A stretch of DNA of 64,000 bases from PALSA-505 sp035308365 (GCA_035308365.1 DATGGU010000095.1:26271-90270), one strand, 5' to 3'; counted from the first letter of the stretch, positions 42,851 to 50,520 are shown. Made by a program: numbers and translations. Notes: a model not told the origin generated them from the sequence alone.

Positions 42851-43848
42851 AGCGCACCTCCCGGGGCGGTGGCACCTACCGTGGCGCCTGCCTCGACTGC
42901 GGGCATACCGCCGTCGCGGATCAGCCGGATGAAGATCTCCTCCAGGTCAGGCTGGGCTTTGGTCACCGAGATCAGCGGCACCTGGGCCGCCTCGAGCTGG
43001 CCGAGGAACTTATGGAGCGCGCCGGTGTCGGCTCCGGGCAGGGTCACCCGGGTGACCTCGCCATCCGGCGCCACCTCCGCACCGGACGGCAGCGCGGCCC
43101 GTAGCCCGTTGAGCGGGCCGGCCACCACGATCTGGAACTGGTCCTCGGCGTAGCTGGCCAGCAGTTCAGCCGTGGGCAGATCGGCGATGATCTTCCCGGA
43201 TCTGATCACGGCGATCCGGTTGGCCAGTTCCTGGGTGACCGCGAGCTGGTGGGTGGTCAGCACCACGGTCTTACCCTCGGCGGCCAGGCGGCGGATCCAT
43301 TCCTTGACGGTGCGGGCGGCCTCCACGTCCAGGCCCAGCGTCGGCTCGTCCAGCAAGATGATCGGCGGATCGGTGATCAGCGCGACCGCGATCGCGACCT
43401 TTTGCTGCATGCCCCGGGAGAACGTGCCAACCGTCTGGTTGCGCCGCTCCCACAGGCCCAGCTCGGTGAGCAGCCGCTCGGCTCGCGGCTTGATCTGTGG
43501 GCCGGGCAGGCCTTTGAGCCGGCCGAAGTACATCAGGTTCTGCCACGGTGACATCGTCCAGTACACGTTGCGCGAGCCCTCCAGCACCGCGCCGATCTGC
43601 AGGACCGCGCAGGAGCGCTGCCTGGACACGTCGAACCCGTTCAGCCTGGCCCTCCCGGAGGTGGGTTCGATCAGGCTGGCCATCATCTTGATCGTGGTGG
43701 TCTTGCCCGCCCCGTTGGGGCCCAGCAGCCCGATCACCTGTCCCTCGGGGACACTCAGCGTCACCGAGTCCACGGCGGTGAGCGCATCCTGGCCGCGTCC
43801 GTAGACCTTGCTGAGCCCGACGAGCTCGATCGCGGAGTCGCGTTCCAC
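42847..43848 (-). CDS. ABC transporter ATPase (drug exporter type)
   Basis: The start is taken as the GTG at 43848, which has AAGGAGAG 8 nt upstream; 333 residues result. It has Walker A (GLLGPNGAGKTTTIKMM), a signature-type segment (FSRGMQQKVAIAVAL), Walker B (PIILLDEPTLGLD) and the switch His in VLTTHQLAVTQE. The C-terminal region binds no known ligand. The ATPase energises the exporter formed by the next two genes. The promoter region carries paired repeats and faces a TetR gene. Confidence 0.93.
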   Translation of the reverse strand: MERDSAIELVGLSKVYGRGQDALTAVDSVTLSVPEGQVIGLLGPNGAGKTTTIKMMASLIEPTSGRARLNGFDVSRQRSCAVLQIGAVLEGSRNVYWTMSPWQNLMYFGRLKGLPGPQIKPRAERLLTELGLWERRNQTVGTFSRGMQQKVAIAVALITDPPIILLDEPTLGLDVEAARTVKEWIRRLAAEGKTVVLTTHQLAVTQELANRIAVIRSGKIIADLPTAELLASYAEDQFQIVVAGPLNGLRAALPSGAEVAPDGEVTRVTLPGADTGALHKFLGQLEAAQVPLISVTKAQPDLEEIFIRLIRDGGMPAVEAGATVGATAPGGAL

Positions 43849-43853
43849 GATAG

Positions 43854-43902
43854 CTCTCCTTACGTTAGCGCCTTTCTTCTTTTCCTTATATAGTAAGGAG
43901 AG
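43854..43902. promoter_or_regulatory. TetR operator region between the exporter and its regulator
   Basis: CTCTCCTTAC (43854-43863) and GTAAGGAGAG (43893-43902) are exact inverted copies; the first overlaps the ATPase ribosome site. A nested palindrome TCCTTA-TATAG-TAAGGA lies at 43883-43899. Binding here would block exporter expression until a ligand releases the TetR protein encoded at 43963. Confidence 0.65.
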
Positions 43903-43962
43903 GTTACAAGTCTTGGGCCACATGTGCAAGGGGTGGATCGGTGACCGGGATCGGCAGACGCG

Positions 43963-44649
43963 ATGACTGAGCCGGGCGCCGCCCGCCGGCCGCCGGCGCG
44001 GGCACGGCTGACCAGGGAACACGTGCTGCAGGCAGCGTTGGACTACGTCGATGGCCATGGGCTTGAGGCGCTGAGCATGAACAAGCTCGGCGCCGGGCTC
44101 GGTGTCAGGGGCATGTCCCTGTACAGCCACGTGGACAGCAAGGACGCACTGCTCGACGGGATCGTCGAAGCCATGTGGGCTGAAGTGGGGCTACCGGTCA
44201 CCACCGGCATGACCTGGCCCGAGGCGGTGCGCTGTTACGCACATTCGCTGCGCGACATGATCGTGCGCCATCCGGCGGCGGCGCCCCTGCTGAACCGGGG
44301 GCTGATGCCGGCCAGATCGCTGGAGTATCTCGACGCTTGCCGCCAGGTGCTGCTGCGCGACGGGTTCACCCAGCACCGGGTCATGCAAGCCCTGCGCGCG
44401 GTGTACGTATACGCGACCGGGTACGGGCTGGCCGAGGTGACCTGGTGGCGAGACGCCGCAGGACGCCATCGGCCGGACGACCTGGGCGTGCTGCGGCGGG
44501 TGACGGAACTGGTACCCCGCACCGTGCCCGACCACCTGCTCAGGCTCGCCGTCGAATTCTGCTGCGACAGCCAGCAGGCCACCGGGCAGACCGACCACTT
44601 CCGGTCCGGGCTCGACCTGATGGTGCAAGGCCTGGCCGGCTGGAAGTAA
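43963..44649 (+). CDS. TetR-family repressor of the ABC exporter
   Basis: The product is 228 residues. HTH: HVLQAALDYVDGHGLEALSMNKLGAGLGVRGMSLYSHVDSKDALLDGIVEAM, with a TetR_C_1 type ligand domain. It is divergent from the three-gene exporter and closely related to the TetR at 21461 (shared ALDYVD, LSMxKLGA, RGMSLY, SKDALLDGIVE). Repression of the exporter with release by the product or an intermediate is the likely mechanism. Confidence 0.9.
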   Translation: MTEPGAARRPPARARLTREHVLQAALDYVDGHGLEALSMNKLGAGLGVRGMSLYSHVDSKDALLDGIVEAMWAEVGLPVTTGMTWPEAVRCYAHSLRDMIVRHPAAAPLLNRGLMPARSLEYLDACRQVLLRDGFTQHRVMQALRAVYVYATGYGLAEVTWWRDAAGRHRPDDLGVLRRVTELVPRTVPDHLLRLAVEFCCDSQQATGQTDHFRSGLDLMVQGLAGWK

Positions 44650-44660
44650 CCGGCACGATC

Positions 44661-45575
44661 TCAGCGCAGCTCGGCGATCACCGGTGCGAAAGCCTCCATC
44701 GACGGTTCGAGCACGGTGATATAGGAGAAGCCGTACCGCTCACGGTGACGCTCCAGTTGCTCGGCCATGGCGCGGGGCGAGCCGGCCAGCAGGGTGGGCA
44801 GTTCCAGCAGTTCGGCCGGGCTCAGATCCGGGCGGTAGTGGCTCAGCTGCCCGGCGGCCGCTCGCCGGTCGCTGGCCGGCACCACCGAGTACAGCAGGAT
44901 GTTTTTCTCGATCTTGCGTCCTGCGGCATGCCGGTCGACCAGGGCCACCTGCCCGGCGACTTCGCTGGCATCCGCCAGGACCGGCCGGCCGTCAGGTGCG
45001 GGTCTGGTGCCGGCGAACGCCACCACGTCGGCGTGGGTGGCGGCCAGCCGGAGCACCCGCGGCCCGGCACCGCCGATCACCAGGGGTGGCACCGGGTCAG
45101 CGGGCGCATCGGGCCCGGAAGCGTCCGGCAGCGCCGGTGTACAGCTACCCAACGGCACGAACCGCAGCGGTGGACCCGACAGCAGCCGGGAGACCTCGGC
45201 CACGGTGTGCTCCAGCCGGTCCACCCGGGCTCCGGCCGTCTCCCAGGGCAGCCCGGCCTTCTCCAGCTCGGATCTGGCGTAACCGGCACCCAGCCCCAGT
45301 TCCAGCCGCCCGCCGGTGAGCTGGTGTGCCGAGGCGGCCTCGCGCGCCAGCAGGGTGGGATTCCAGAAGGCGACGTTGATCATGAAAGTGCCTACCCGGA
45401 GGCTCGGAGCCGCCTGGGCGGCCACGACCAAAGACGAGAACGGTGCCAGCAATCCCAGGTGGTCGGAGACCAGCAGCACATCGAAGCCGAGATCCGCAGC
45501 CCGGCGGCAGTTGCCGATCCAGTTGGCAGGAGAGGCCGGCCCGATCAGGTTCACCCCGAAGCGGAAATCAGGCAT
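44661..45575 (-). CDS. Luciferase-like (LLM) F420-type oxidoreductase
   Basis: The product is 304 residues, start at 45575 with GGGGAGG upstream. It is a TIM-barrel luciferase-like monooxygenase: FRFGVNLIGPASPANWIGNCRRAADLGFDVLLVSDHLG, then NVAFWNPTLLAREAASAHQLTGGRLELGLGAGYARSELEKAG and the PPLVIGGAGPRVLRLAATHADVVAF region. Actinomycete members of this group mostly use F420. It could reduce a double bond or oxidise the product. The upstream DNA holds a scrap of a SARP gene. Confidence 0.87.
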   Translation of the reverse strand: MPDFRFGVNLIGPASPANWIGNCRRAADLGFDVLLVSDHLGLLAPFSSLVVAAQAAPSLRVGTFMINVAFWNPTLLAREAASAHQLTGGRLELGLGAGYARSELEKAGLPWETAGARVDRLEHTVAEVSRLLSGPPLRFVPLGSCTPALPDASGPDAPADPVPPLVIGGAGPRVLRLAATHADVVAFAGTRPAPDGRPVLADASEVAGQVALVDRHAAGRKIEKNILLYSVVPASDRRAAAGQLSHYRPDLSPAELLELPTLLAGSPRAMAEQLERHRERYGFSYITVLEPSMEAFAPVIAELR

Positions 45576-45597
45576 ACAGCCTCCCCGAAATGGCGAT

Positions 45598-45634
45598 CCA
45601 TGAACGTACTGTCCACCACCTCGGGGCCGCATTG
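45598..45634 (-). pseudogene. SARP gene scrap
   Basis: On the minus strand this stretch reads EVVDSTFMD after a CGP(E) context, matching CPDVVDSTFMDFW of SARP1 and CPEVMNRTFMDLW of SARP2 at the same place in the activator domain. On the plus strand it shares CATGAACGT with SARP1 text and CTGTCCACCAC beyond. The rest of the gene is absent. It shows that a third SARP copy, or recombination with one, existed just upstream of the KS/P450 unit. Confidence 0.55.
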
Positions 45635-45642
45635 CCAATAAC

Positions 45643-45671
45643 GCGACGGACCCACAACGGCACCGCAACGC
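45643..45671. promoter_or_regulatory. Candidate SARP heptamers before KS-alpha 2
   Basis: GCGACGG (45643), ACAACGG (45654) and GCAACGC (45665) repeat at exact 11-bp steps and match the heptamers at 38.7 kb. A clear -10 box 8 bp further on is not seen; CGCAGT at 45669 would fit if only the first two heptamers are used. The KS start is only 22 nt beyond, so the leader would be very short. Confidence 0.45.
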
Positions 45672-45692
45672 AGTCGAAAGGAAGCTAATGGC

Positions 45693-46937
45693 ATGTGGGC
45701 ACCCGAAGCGATCGAAGGGCGCCGGGTTGTGGTAACCGGACTCGGTGCGGTTACCAGTGTGGGAATCGGGGCCGGCGAGTTCCTGGCCGCGTTGCGGGCA
45801 GGGCGCCAGGGGATAAAGCCGATTCAGGCGTTCGACACCGCGGGCTTCGCCCATTCCCTCGGCTGCGAGGTGACGGACTTCGACCCCCGGCCCTGGATCC
45901 ACACGTTGCCCGTTGAGGAACTAGGGCGGGCGACGCAGTTTTCCGTGGCGGCCGCTCGCATGGCCGTGGATGATTCGGGCCTTGACCCAGCCCGGCTGCG
46001 CGACCTGACCGGCGTCGTAGCCGCCGGCAGCACCGACGGTGAGTCACGGGATCTGGACCGGCTCGTTCAGGCGCAGGTCGAGGGCCGCGCCGATGCGGCC
46101 GGGCCGGTTGTGGCCCGCAGGGTGCCAGCCCCCAGGCTGTCCGTTTGCGTGGCCCGGGAGCTGGGCCTGACCGATGTGGAGGCGGTGACGATTCCTACCG
46201 CCTGCGCGGCAGGGAACTACGCCGTCGGGTACGGCGCCGACGCGGTGCGAGCCGGTGAAGCGGAATTTGCCATCGTCGGCGGCGCCGATGCGGTATGCCG
46301 CAAGACCTTCGCCGGCTTCTACCGGGTGGGGACGATCGCCCCGCAGCGATGCCAGCCATTCGATGTCAACCGGAAAGGCCTGCTCACCGGCGAGGGCGGC
46401 GGGATGCTGTTCCTGGAAAGCCTCGATTCCGCGCTTGCCCGTGGCGCGCTGATCTATGCCGAGATTCTCGGCTATGCGCTGAACTGCGATGCCGACCATC
46501 CGGTCGCGCCGAACCTGGACAGTATCGCCCGGTGCATGCAACTCGCCCACCGCAACGCTGCCGTCAAACCCGGGGATATCGACCTCATCTCCGCGCACGG
46601 CACCGGCACCCGGTCCAACGACGTCACCGAGGCCGCGGCGATCCACAAGGTGTTCGGCGCGCAGCCGCCGCCCACCATCGGCACCAAGTCGATGATCGGG
46701 CACACGATGGGTGCGGCGAGCGCGCTGGCCGCAATCGCCTGTGCGCTGGCGATCCGCCATCAGTTCATCCCGCCGACCGTCAATCACGAGCAAACAGACC
46801 CGGAATGTGATCTGGACTGCGTGCCTAACAAGGCGCGGGCCGCACACCTCCGGGTGGTGCAGAACAACGCACTCGCGTTCGGGGGAAACAACGCCGTCCT
46901 CATCCTGGGGAGATGCCCGGAGGTGGAGCACAGATGA
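45693..46937 (+). CDS. Ketosynthase, FabF-like (KS-alpha 2)
   Basis: The product is 414 residues, full FabF length. The catalytic set is complete: Cys171 in IPTACAAGNYAVG, His302 in SAHGTGTRSND, Lys332 and His337 in GTKSMIGHTMG. It is followed with a 4-nt overlap by a P450. It has no CLF next to it. It may pair with the CLF at 32567 or with the short KS-beta, act on its own as a priming KS, or build a second acyl group. Confidence 0.93.
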   Translation: MWAPEAIEGRRVVVTGLGAVTSVGIGAGEFLAALRAGRQGIKPIQAFDTAGFAHSLGCEVTDFDPRPWIHTLPVEELGRATQFSVAAARMAVDDSGLDPARLRDLTGVVAAGSTDGESRDLDRLVQAQVEGRADAAGPVVARRVPAPRLSVCVARELGLTDVEAVTIPTACAAGNYAVGYGADAVRAGEAEFAIVGGADAVCRKTFAGFYRVGTIAPQRCQPFDVNRKGLLTGEGGGMLFLESLDSALARGALIYAEILGYALNCDADHPVAPNLDSIARCMQLAHRNAAVKPGDIDLISAHGTGTRSNDVTEAAAIHKVFGAQPPPTIGTKSMIGHTMGAASALAAIACALAIRHQFIPPTVNHEQTDPECDLDCVPNKARAAHLRVVQNNALAFGGNNAVLILGRCPEVEHR

Positions 46938-48178
46938 CCGCGGCAGTCATTGAGCAGGATCTCGCCTCGTTCGTACGGGAAATCCGTAAGCCGGAATGCT
47001 GGCGAGATCCCTACGCCCATTACCACCGGCTGCGCCAGCACGGCCCGATCATAAGGACGGCCGACGACAAATTCGTCGTGCTCAGCCACCGGCTGTGCAG
47101 CGCCATACTCAAGAATCCGCGCTGGGAGCATTTCCCCGAACTGCTCTGCATGTCCAGTCAGATATTCGAGAAGAAGGCGCGCGGCACGAGCCCGCACGCG
47201 CCCATCCGCCCGGAGATCCTCGATGCGATTCCCGACCGGTCGGGCCTGCGTGGGCGGCTTGCGCGCGAGTTCCGGCCGCGGCTGATGCGTACCCTGCGGC
47301 CGCGGATCGGGGAAATCGCCGATGCCCTGCTTGATGAGGTACAGAGCGTGGACTTCACCGATCTCATCGAATCGCTCGTGATCCCGTTCACGTCAACCGC
47401 GATGGGGGAGTCGTTCGGCGTCCCCCCGATGGACCGCCATCTCTTCCGGAAGTGGTCCAAAACCCTGCGCGGAGCCGCCGAGGCGAGCTTCGTCCCCGCC
47501 GGGGCCAGGGCCTCGACCACGCGGGCCGAGGTGGATGAGGTGAGCCACGAGGTAGCTGCCTACATGAAGGGCCTGGTCAGCGAACGCCGCCGGGCACCGA
47601 ACGGTGACCTGCTGAGCGCGCTGGTATCCGGTCCACGTGATCAGAACCAATGGAGTGACGACGAGATCGTTTCGACCATCGTCTCGATCATCGTCGTCGG
47701 CCATCACACCACGAGCGCGTTCGTCGGCAACGGGATCGTGGCGCTGCTCAACCATCCCGGTCAATTCGCCAAACTGCGCGAGAACCCACAGATCGCCCGT
47801 GAGGCCGTCGCGGAACTGCTCCGGTATGACGCGCCCGCGCAGTTGATCAGCCGGTTCGCGCTCGAGGAAATGCGGCTCGGCGATCAGCCGATCGTGCCCG
47901 GCGACATCGCGCTCATGCTCATCGGCGCCGCCAACCGCGATCCCGAAGCCTTCGCCGAGCCGGACCGGCTCGACCTGACCAGGTCACCCAACGATCATCT
48001 GGCGTTCAGCGCCGGCCACGCGGCCTGCTTCGGCGCACCGCTGGCGGACGTGGCCGGGCAGATCCTGTTCCCCAAGCTCGCCCAGCGGCTGCCCGGGCTC
48101 ACGTTCGCCGCAGAGCCCGTGCAATTCGACACCATCGGCCTGCGCGGCATCGCCGAACTCCCGGTGCGCACCGGCTGA
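46934..48178 (+). CDS. Cytochrome P450
   Basis: The start at 46934 overlaps the KS stop (ATGA); 414 residues. Heme loop: LAFSAGHAACFGAPLADV, a looser FxxGxxxCxG than normal but with the Cys. ExxR: AELLR. The I-helix reads VVGHHTTSAF, keeping Thr but with His for the usual acid. It is co-translated with KS-alpha 2, which suggests it acts on the carrier-bound or released chain made by that enzyme. Its 3' end forms half of a strong hairpin. Confidence 0.9.
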   Translation: MTAAVIEQDLASFVREIRKPECWRDPYAHYHRLRQHGPIIRTADDKFVVLSHRLCSAILKNPRWEHFPELLCMSSQIFEKKARGTSPHAPIRPEILDAIPDRSGLRGRLAREFRPRLMRTLRPRIGEIADALLDEVQSVDFTDLIESLVIPFTSTAMGESFGVPPMDRHLFRKWSKTLRGAAEASFVPAGARASTTRAEVDEVSHEVAAYMKGLVSERRRAPNGDLLSALVSGPRDQNQWSDDEIVSTIVSIIVVGHHTTSAFVGNGIVALLNHPGQFAKLRENPQIAREAVAELLRYDAPAQLISRFALEEMRLGDQPIVPGDIALMLIGAANRDPEAFAEPDRLDLTRSPNDHLAFSAGHAACFGAPLADVAGQILFPKLAQRLPGLTFAAEPVQFDTIGLRGIAELPVRTG

Positions 48179-48204
48179 GGCCGGCCTGCGCACCGGGAGT
48201 TCGG
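48153..48204. terminator. Long hairpin between convergent P450 and dioxygenase genes
   Basis: CCGAACTCCCGGTGCGCA (48153-48170) pairs perfectly with 48187-48204, and the interior CCGGC/GCCGG adds more stem. The left arm encodes the last codons of the P450 (ELPVRTG) and the right arm abuts the dioxygenase stop. It is the strongest terminator-like structure in the locus and should stop transcripts from both sides. Confidence 0.7.
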
Positions 48205-48975
48205 TCAGCGAGCGACGCGGGGATAGCGGTCGTCGGGCAGGGCCTGGCCCGGTTCCATGGGCAGCGGGTCATTGTTGGGGAATGGCTGGTAGGTGGCTTC
48301 CGCATCAGTGAACGTAATGGTCATCGAGATGCGGGCTTCGCCGGTGGAGTTAGCGCCGGCCAGGTGTGCGATACGGCTGTGATGGAAGGTGGCATCGCCG
48401 GCCCGGAGCGGGATGATGACACGCGGACTCCACCGCAGATCCGGCCAGTGCTGGAGCATGTAGTGGTTGATGTTGTGCTCAAATTCGCCGGCATCGACTC
48501 GCAAGGGCTGGCCGCGGCGATGCGAACCTGGCAGAAAGCCCAGGCTGCCGCGCTCCACCGGCACGTCGACCAGTGCGACCCAGCAGGTCAGGGTCAGCCG
48601 GGAATTCAGCAGCTCGTTGGTGAAGTCGTCGTGCAGTGGTGTGGGAGTGGTCTGGCCCGCGGGCTTGATGAGTACCTCACCGCCCCATACCCGCAGCGGC
48701 AGGCCGGCCAGCCGCTCGGCGATCGCGCCGATGCCCGGATGCAGGGCGAAGCTGCGGAGCGTGGCATTCTTCTCCCAGCCGTCCTCGCTGGAGACGATAC
48801 CGGTGCGATCCATGAACCTGCGAGTCAGGTAGGTGTCCTCGGCGTGCGCCGCGAGCGCCGCCGCGCGAAACCGGGCCACCTCTTGCTGGGTGATGATATT
48901 CGGAATATGCACGAACCCTTGCTCATGGAATTTGCCGACGATCCGGTCGGACAATGTATCCAGCGTGGCAGTCAT
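48205..48975 (-). CDS. Phytanoyl-CoA dioxygenase-family Fe(II)/2-oxoglutarate enzyme
   Basis: The product is 256 residues. The metal triad is visible: His115 and Asp117 in TPLHDDFTNE and His204 in SRIAHLAGANSTGEAR, with Arg215 for 2-oxoglutarate. Other family features are the start FHEQGFVHIPNIITQQEVARF and GSLGFLPGSHRRGQPL. Such enzymes hydroxylate, desaturate or halogenate small molecules. Its gene ends the right side of the biosynthetic locus facing the P450 gene, so it probably tailors the product. Confidence 0.9.
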   Translation of the reverse strand: MTATLDTLSDRIVGKFHEQGFVHIPNIITQQEVARFRAAALAAHAEDTYLTRRFMDRTGIVSSEDGWEKNATLRSFALHPGIGAIAERLAGLPLRVWGGEVLIKPAGQTTPTPLHDDFTNELLNSRLTLTCWVALVDVPVERGSLGFLPGSHRRGQPLRVDAGEFEHNINHYMLQHWPDLRWSPRVIIPLRAGDATFHHSRIAHLAGANSTGEARISMTITFTDAEATYQPFPNNDPLPMEPGQALPDDRYPRVAR

Positions 48976-49053
48976 AATCTAACGATAGGCACAGGCCAGT
49001 GCGCCGCAGCCGGACTGGCAGGAAGCTGCAATCATCAATTCGGGAGGATCCCG

Positions 49054-49146
49054 ATGGCCAGTGACTTGACGTTCTCCGATGATTCGGCCGCGGCTGGGCA
49101 GACCTGGTCATCCGGGTCGAGCGAATTGAGGCGCTTTATGTGCTGA
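49054..49146 (+). CDS. Possible 30-residue peptide
   Basis: An ATG at 49054 has an excellent GGGAGG 6 nt upstream and opens a 30-codon frame that ends in an Arg-Arg-Phe-Met-Cys tail with a serine-rich body (SDDSAAAGQTWSSGSS). It lies 79 nt from the divergent dioxygenase gene. No family is recognised. It could be a small peptide or the remains of a longer gene. Confidence 0.3.
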   Translation: MASDLTFSDDSAAAGQTWSSGSSELRRFMC

Positions 49147-49174
49147 CCGGGCTGACCCGGCTGGGAGAGCCCCG

Positions 49175-49438
49175 GTGACCGTCCGGCAACTGGCCGCCGC
49201 CCTTGACCGGCCCGGGGAGGAGGCGATCGAACTGGCCTGGAAGGCCGCACGGGTCCGGCCGGAAAACGGCCGGACCCGGATGGAGACCATCTGGCCAGGA
49301 GCGTCGCCGCGGCGGAAGCTGCACGTCGATGGCATCCCGGCGGCCGCACCTTCCCGGTGCGGGGACATGGTTCGCCGGCCCTTCGCCGAGCGCGCCCGCG
49401 ACATGTGGCGCCCACGCGTCCTCGCTAACACGGCGTGA
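49175..49438 (+). CDS. Small hypothetical protein
   Basis: A GTG at 49175 with GGGAGAGC upstream opens a 87-residue frame (VRQLAAALDRPGEEAIELAWKAARVRPENGRTRMETIWPG). The first half could form helices; the second is Arg- and Pro-rich without pattern. No family recognised. Composition is like coding DNA, but it could be a chance frame. It ends 9 nt from the convergent nitroreductase gene. Confidence 0.35.
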   Translation: MTVRQLAAALDRPGEEAIELAWKAARVRPENGRTRMETIWPGASPRRKLHVDGIPAAAPSRCGDMVRRPFAERARDMWRPRVLANTA

Positions 49439-49446
49439 ACAGGGCG

Positions 49447-49857
49447 TCAGATGCGTTCGAGCAACACCACGGGGAACTCACGCTTGGTGCATCGCTGGCA
49501 GCGAATGTACCGAGGCCAGATCTTGGTCATGATCGGCCACAGCCCGGCCTTTTCCTCGGGCGTGGCCGTGCGGGCGCGTGCGTCGAAGTGCTCGCCCTTG
49601 ATCTGAACGTGCACCTTGGGGTCTTTCCGTAGGTTGAGGTACCAGTTCGGATGGACGTCCAGGCCACCGTTCGACGCGACGACCACATGATGGCCGCCGT
49701 GCTGCTGGTAGATCAGCGCCGCTGTCCGGGGCAGGCCGCTCCGCCGCCCGGTCGTGGTCAGCAGGAGGATGGTCGCACCTTCCCAGTCGTGCCCGTGCTC
49801 GCCGTCAGTGTCCCGGTACAGCTTGATGTGTTCCTCACCGAAAAGCGGATAACACAT
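49447..49857 (-). CDS. Deazaflavin (F420)-dependent nitroreductase family protein
   Basis: The product is 136 residues. It matches the DDN/Rv3547-like split-barrel family: GHDWEGATILLLTTTGRRSGLPRTAALIYQQHGGHHVVVASNGG, then HPNWYLNLRKDPKVHVQIKGEHFDARA and the end YIRCQRCTKREFPVVLLERI. Such proteins bind F420 and reduce quinones or activated alkenes. It is alone on its strand. Family assignment is firm; the substrate is unknown. Confidence 0.92.
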   Translation of the reverse strand: MCYPLFGEEHIKLYRDTDGEHGHDWEGATILLLTTTGRRSGLPRTAALIYQQHGGHHVVVASNGGLDVHPNWYLNLRKDPKVHVQIKGEHFDARARTATPEEKAGLWPIMTKIWPRYIRCQRCTKREFPVVLLERI

Positions 49858-49950
49858 TGTGGTTCCCCTTCACCGGGTGATGGACGGCGGCGCCCCGGGC
49901 GGCATTGGCAGCGGTCAACCCAAGATTCGCTCAACCGGTGTCGCGCGATC

Positions 49951-49968
49951 GTGACGGTGTCGTCACGG
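49951..49968. promoter_or_regulatory. Pair of heptamer-like words with 11-bp spacing
   Basis: GTGACGG (49951-49957) and GTCACGG (49962-49968) are 11 bp apart and resemble the SARP heptamers, but they point into the antisense of the ArsR gene, and no -10 box follows. They are in the upstream region of the nitroreductase gene. This is recorded as a weak candidate. Confidence 0.25.
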
Positions 49969-49971
49969 TGC

Positions 49972-50442
49972 CTACGGCCGCGGCGAGGGCTCCGGGGGGA
50001 TGCGGACGCAGTCGGCGAGCACCGCGGCGTTGTCGGCAGCCAGCGACCTGGCCAGCATGACCAGGTCGGCGACCCGTGGGTCGGCCACCTTGTACCAGGC
50101 GAACCGGCCGGAGCGGCGGACCTGGACATATCCGCAGTCCGCCAGGCAGGCCAGGTGGGCCGAGACCCGCCCCTGGGACAGGCCGATGTGCTGCACGCAC
50201 TCGGACACGGTGTGCTCGGCGGGCAGCAGAAACTCCAGCAGCCGCAGCCGGGCCCGGTCGCCAAGCGCCCGGAAGAACTTGGCCACGAGCTCCACGCCGT
50301 CGGCCGCAGTGGGCAGCAGCGCCCGGTCAGCAACCGGATCCGCGGTTGGCATGGCCGGTTGCCGGGCAGCCGCCGGGCGTGTGGGTGGCACGGCCGGTTG
50401 CCCGTCGGCCACTGGATCCGCCGTGAGTGCCTGCTCAGCCAT
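49972..50442 (-). CDS. ArsR/SmtB-family metal sensor, CmtR-like
   Basis: The product is 156 residues with a proline/alanine-rich N-terminal extension before the winged helix (FRALGDRARLRLLEFLLPAEHTVSECVQHIGLSQGRVSAHLACLADCGYVQVRRSGRFAWYKV). The cysteine pair in HLACLADCG plus Cys145 (LADCVRI) fits the thiol set of CmtR-type sensors. It is divergent from the mercuric reductase gene, so it is the likely mercury (or Cd/Pb) regulator of that gene. Its paralogue lies at 19803. Confidence 0.9.
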   Translation of the reverse strand: MAEQALTADPVADGQPAVPPTRPAAARQPAMPTADPVADRALLPTAADGVELVAKFFRALGDRARLRLLEFLLPAEHTVSECVQHIGLSQGRVSAHLACLADCGYVQVRRSGRFAWYKVADPRVADLVMLARSLAADNAAVLADCVRIPPEPSPRP

Positions 50443-50483
50443 GGAGCCACCTCCCCCGTCATCATATTGGAATATTCACGTAG

Positions 50484-50520
50484 GCGAATGCGTATAGTCT
50501 CTGTACCTGCACATATTCGC
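50484..50520. promoter_or_regulatory. Inverted repeat in the ArsR-MerA divergent promoter
   Basis: GCGAAT at 50484-50489 and ATTCGC at 50515-50520 flank an AT-richer core. The region lies between the ArsR start (50442) and the MerA start (50578). It is a plausible operator for the ArsR protein, acting on both genes. Confidence 0.5.

Noticed and set aside
41939..43153. 404-codon plus-strand frame over the ABC exporter
   Set aside because: Antisense to two permeases and an ATPase with Walker motifs; Gly/Arg-rich shadow.
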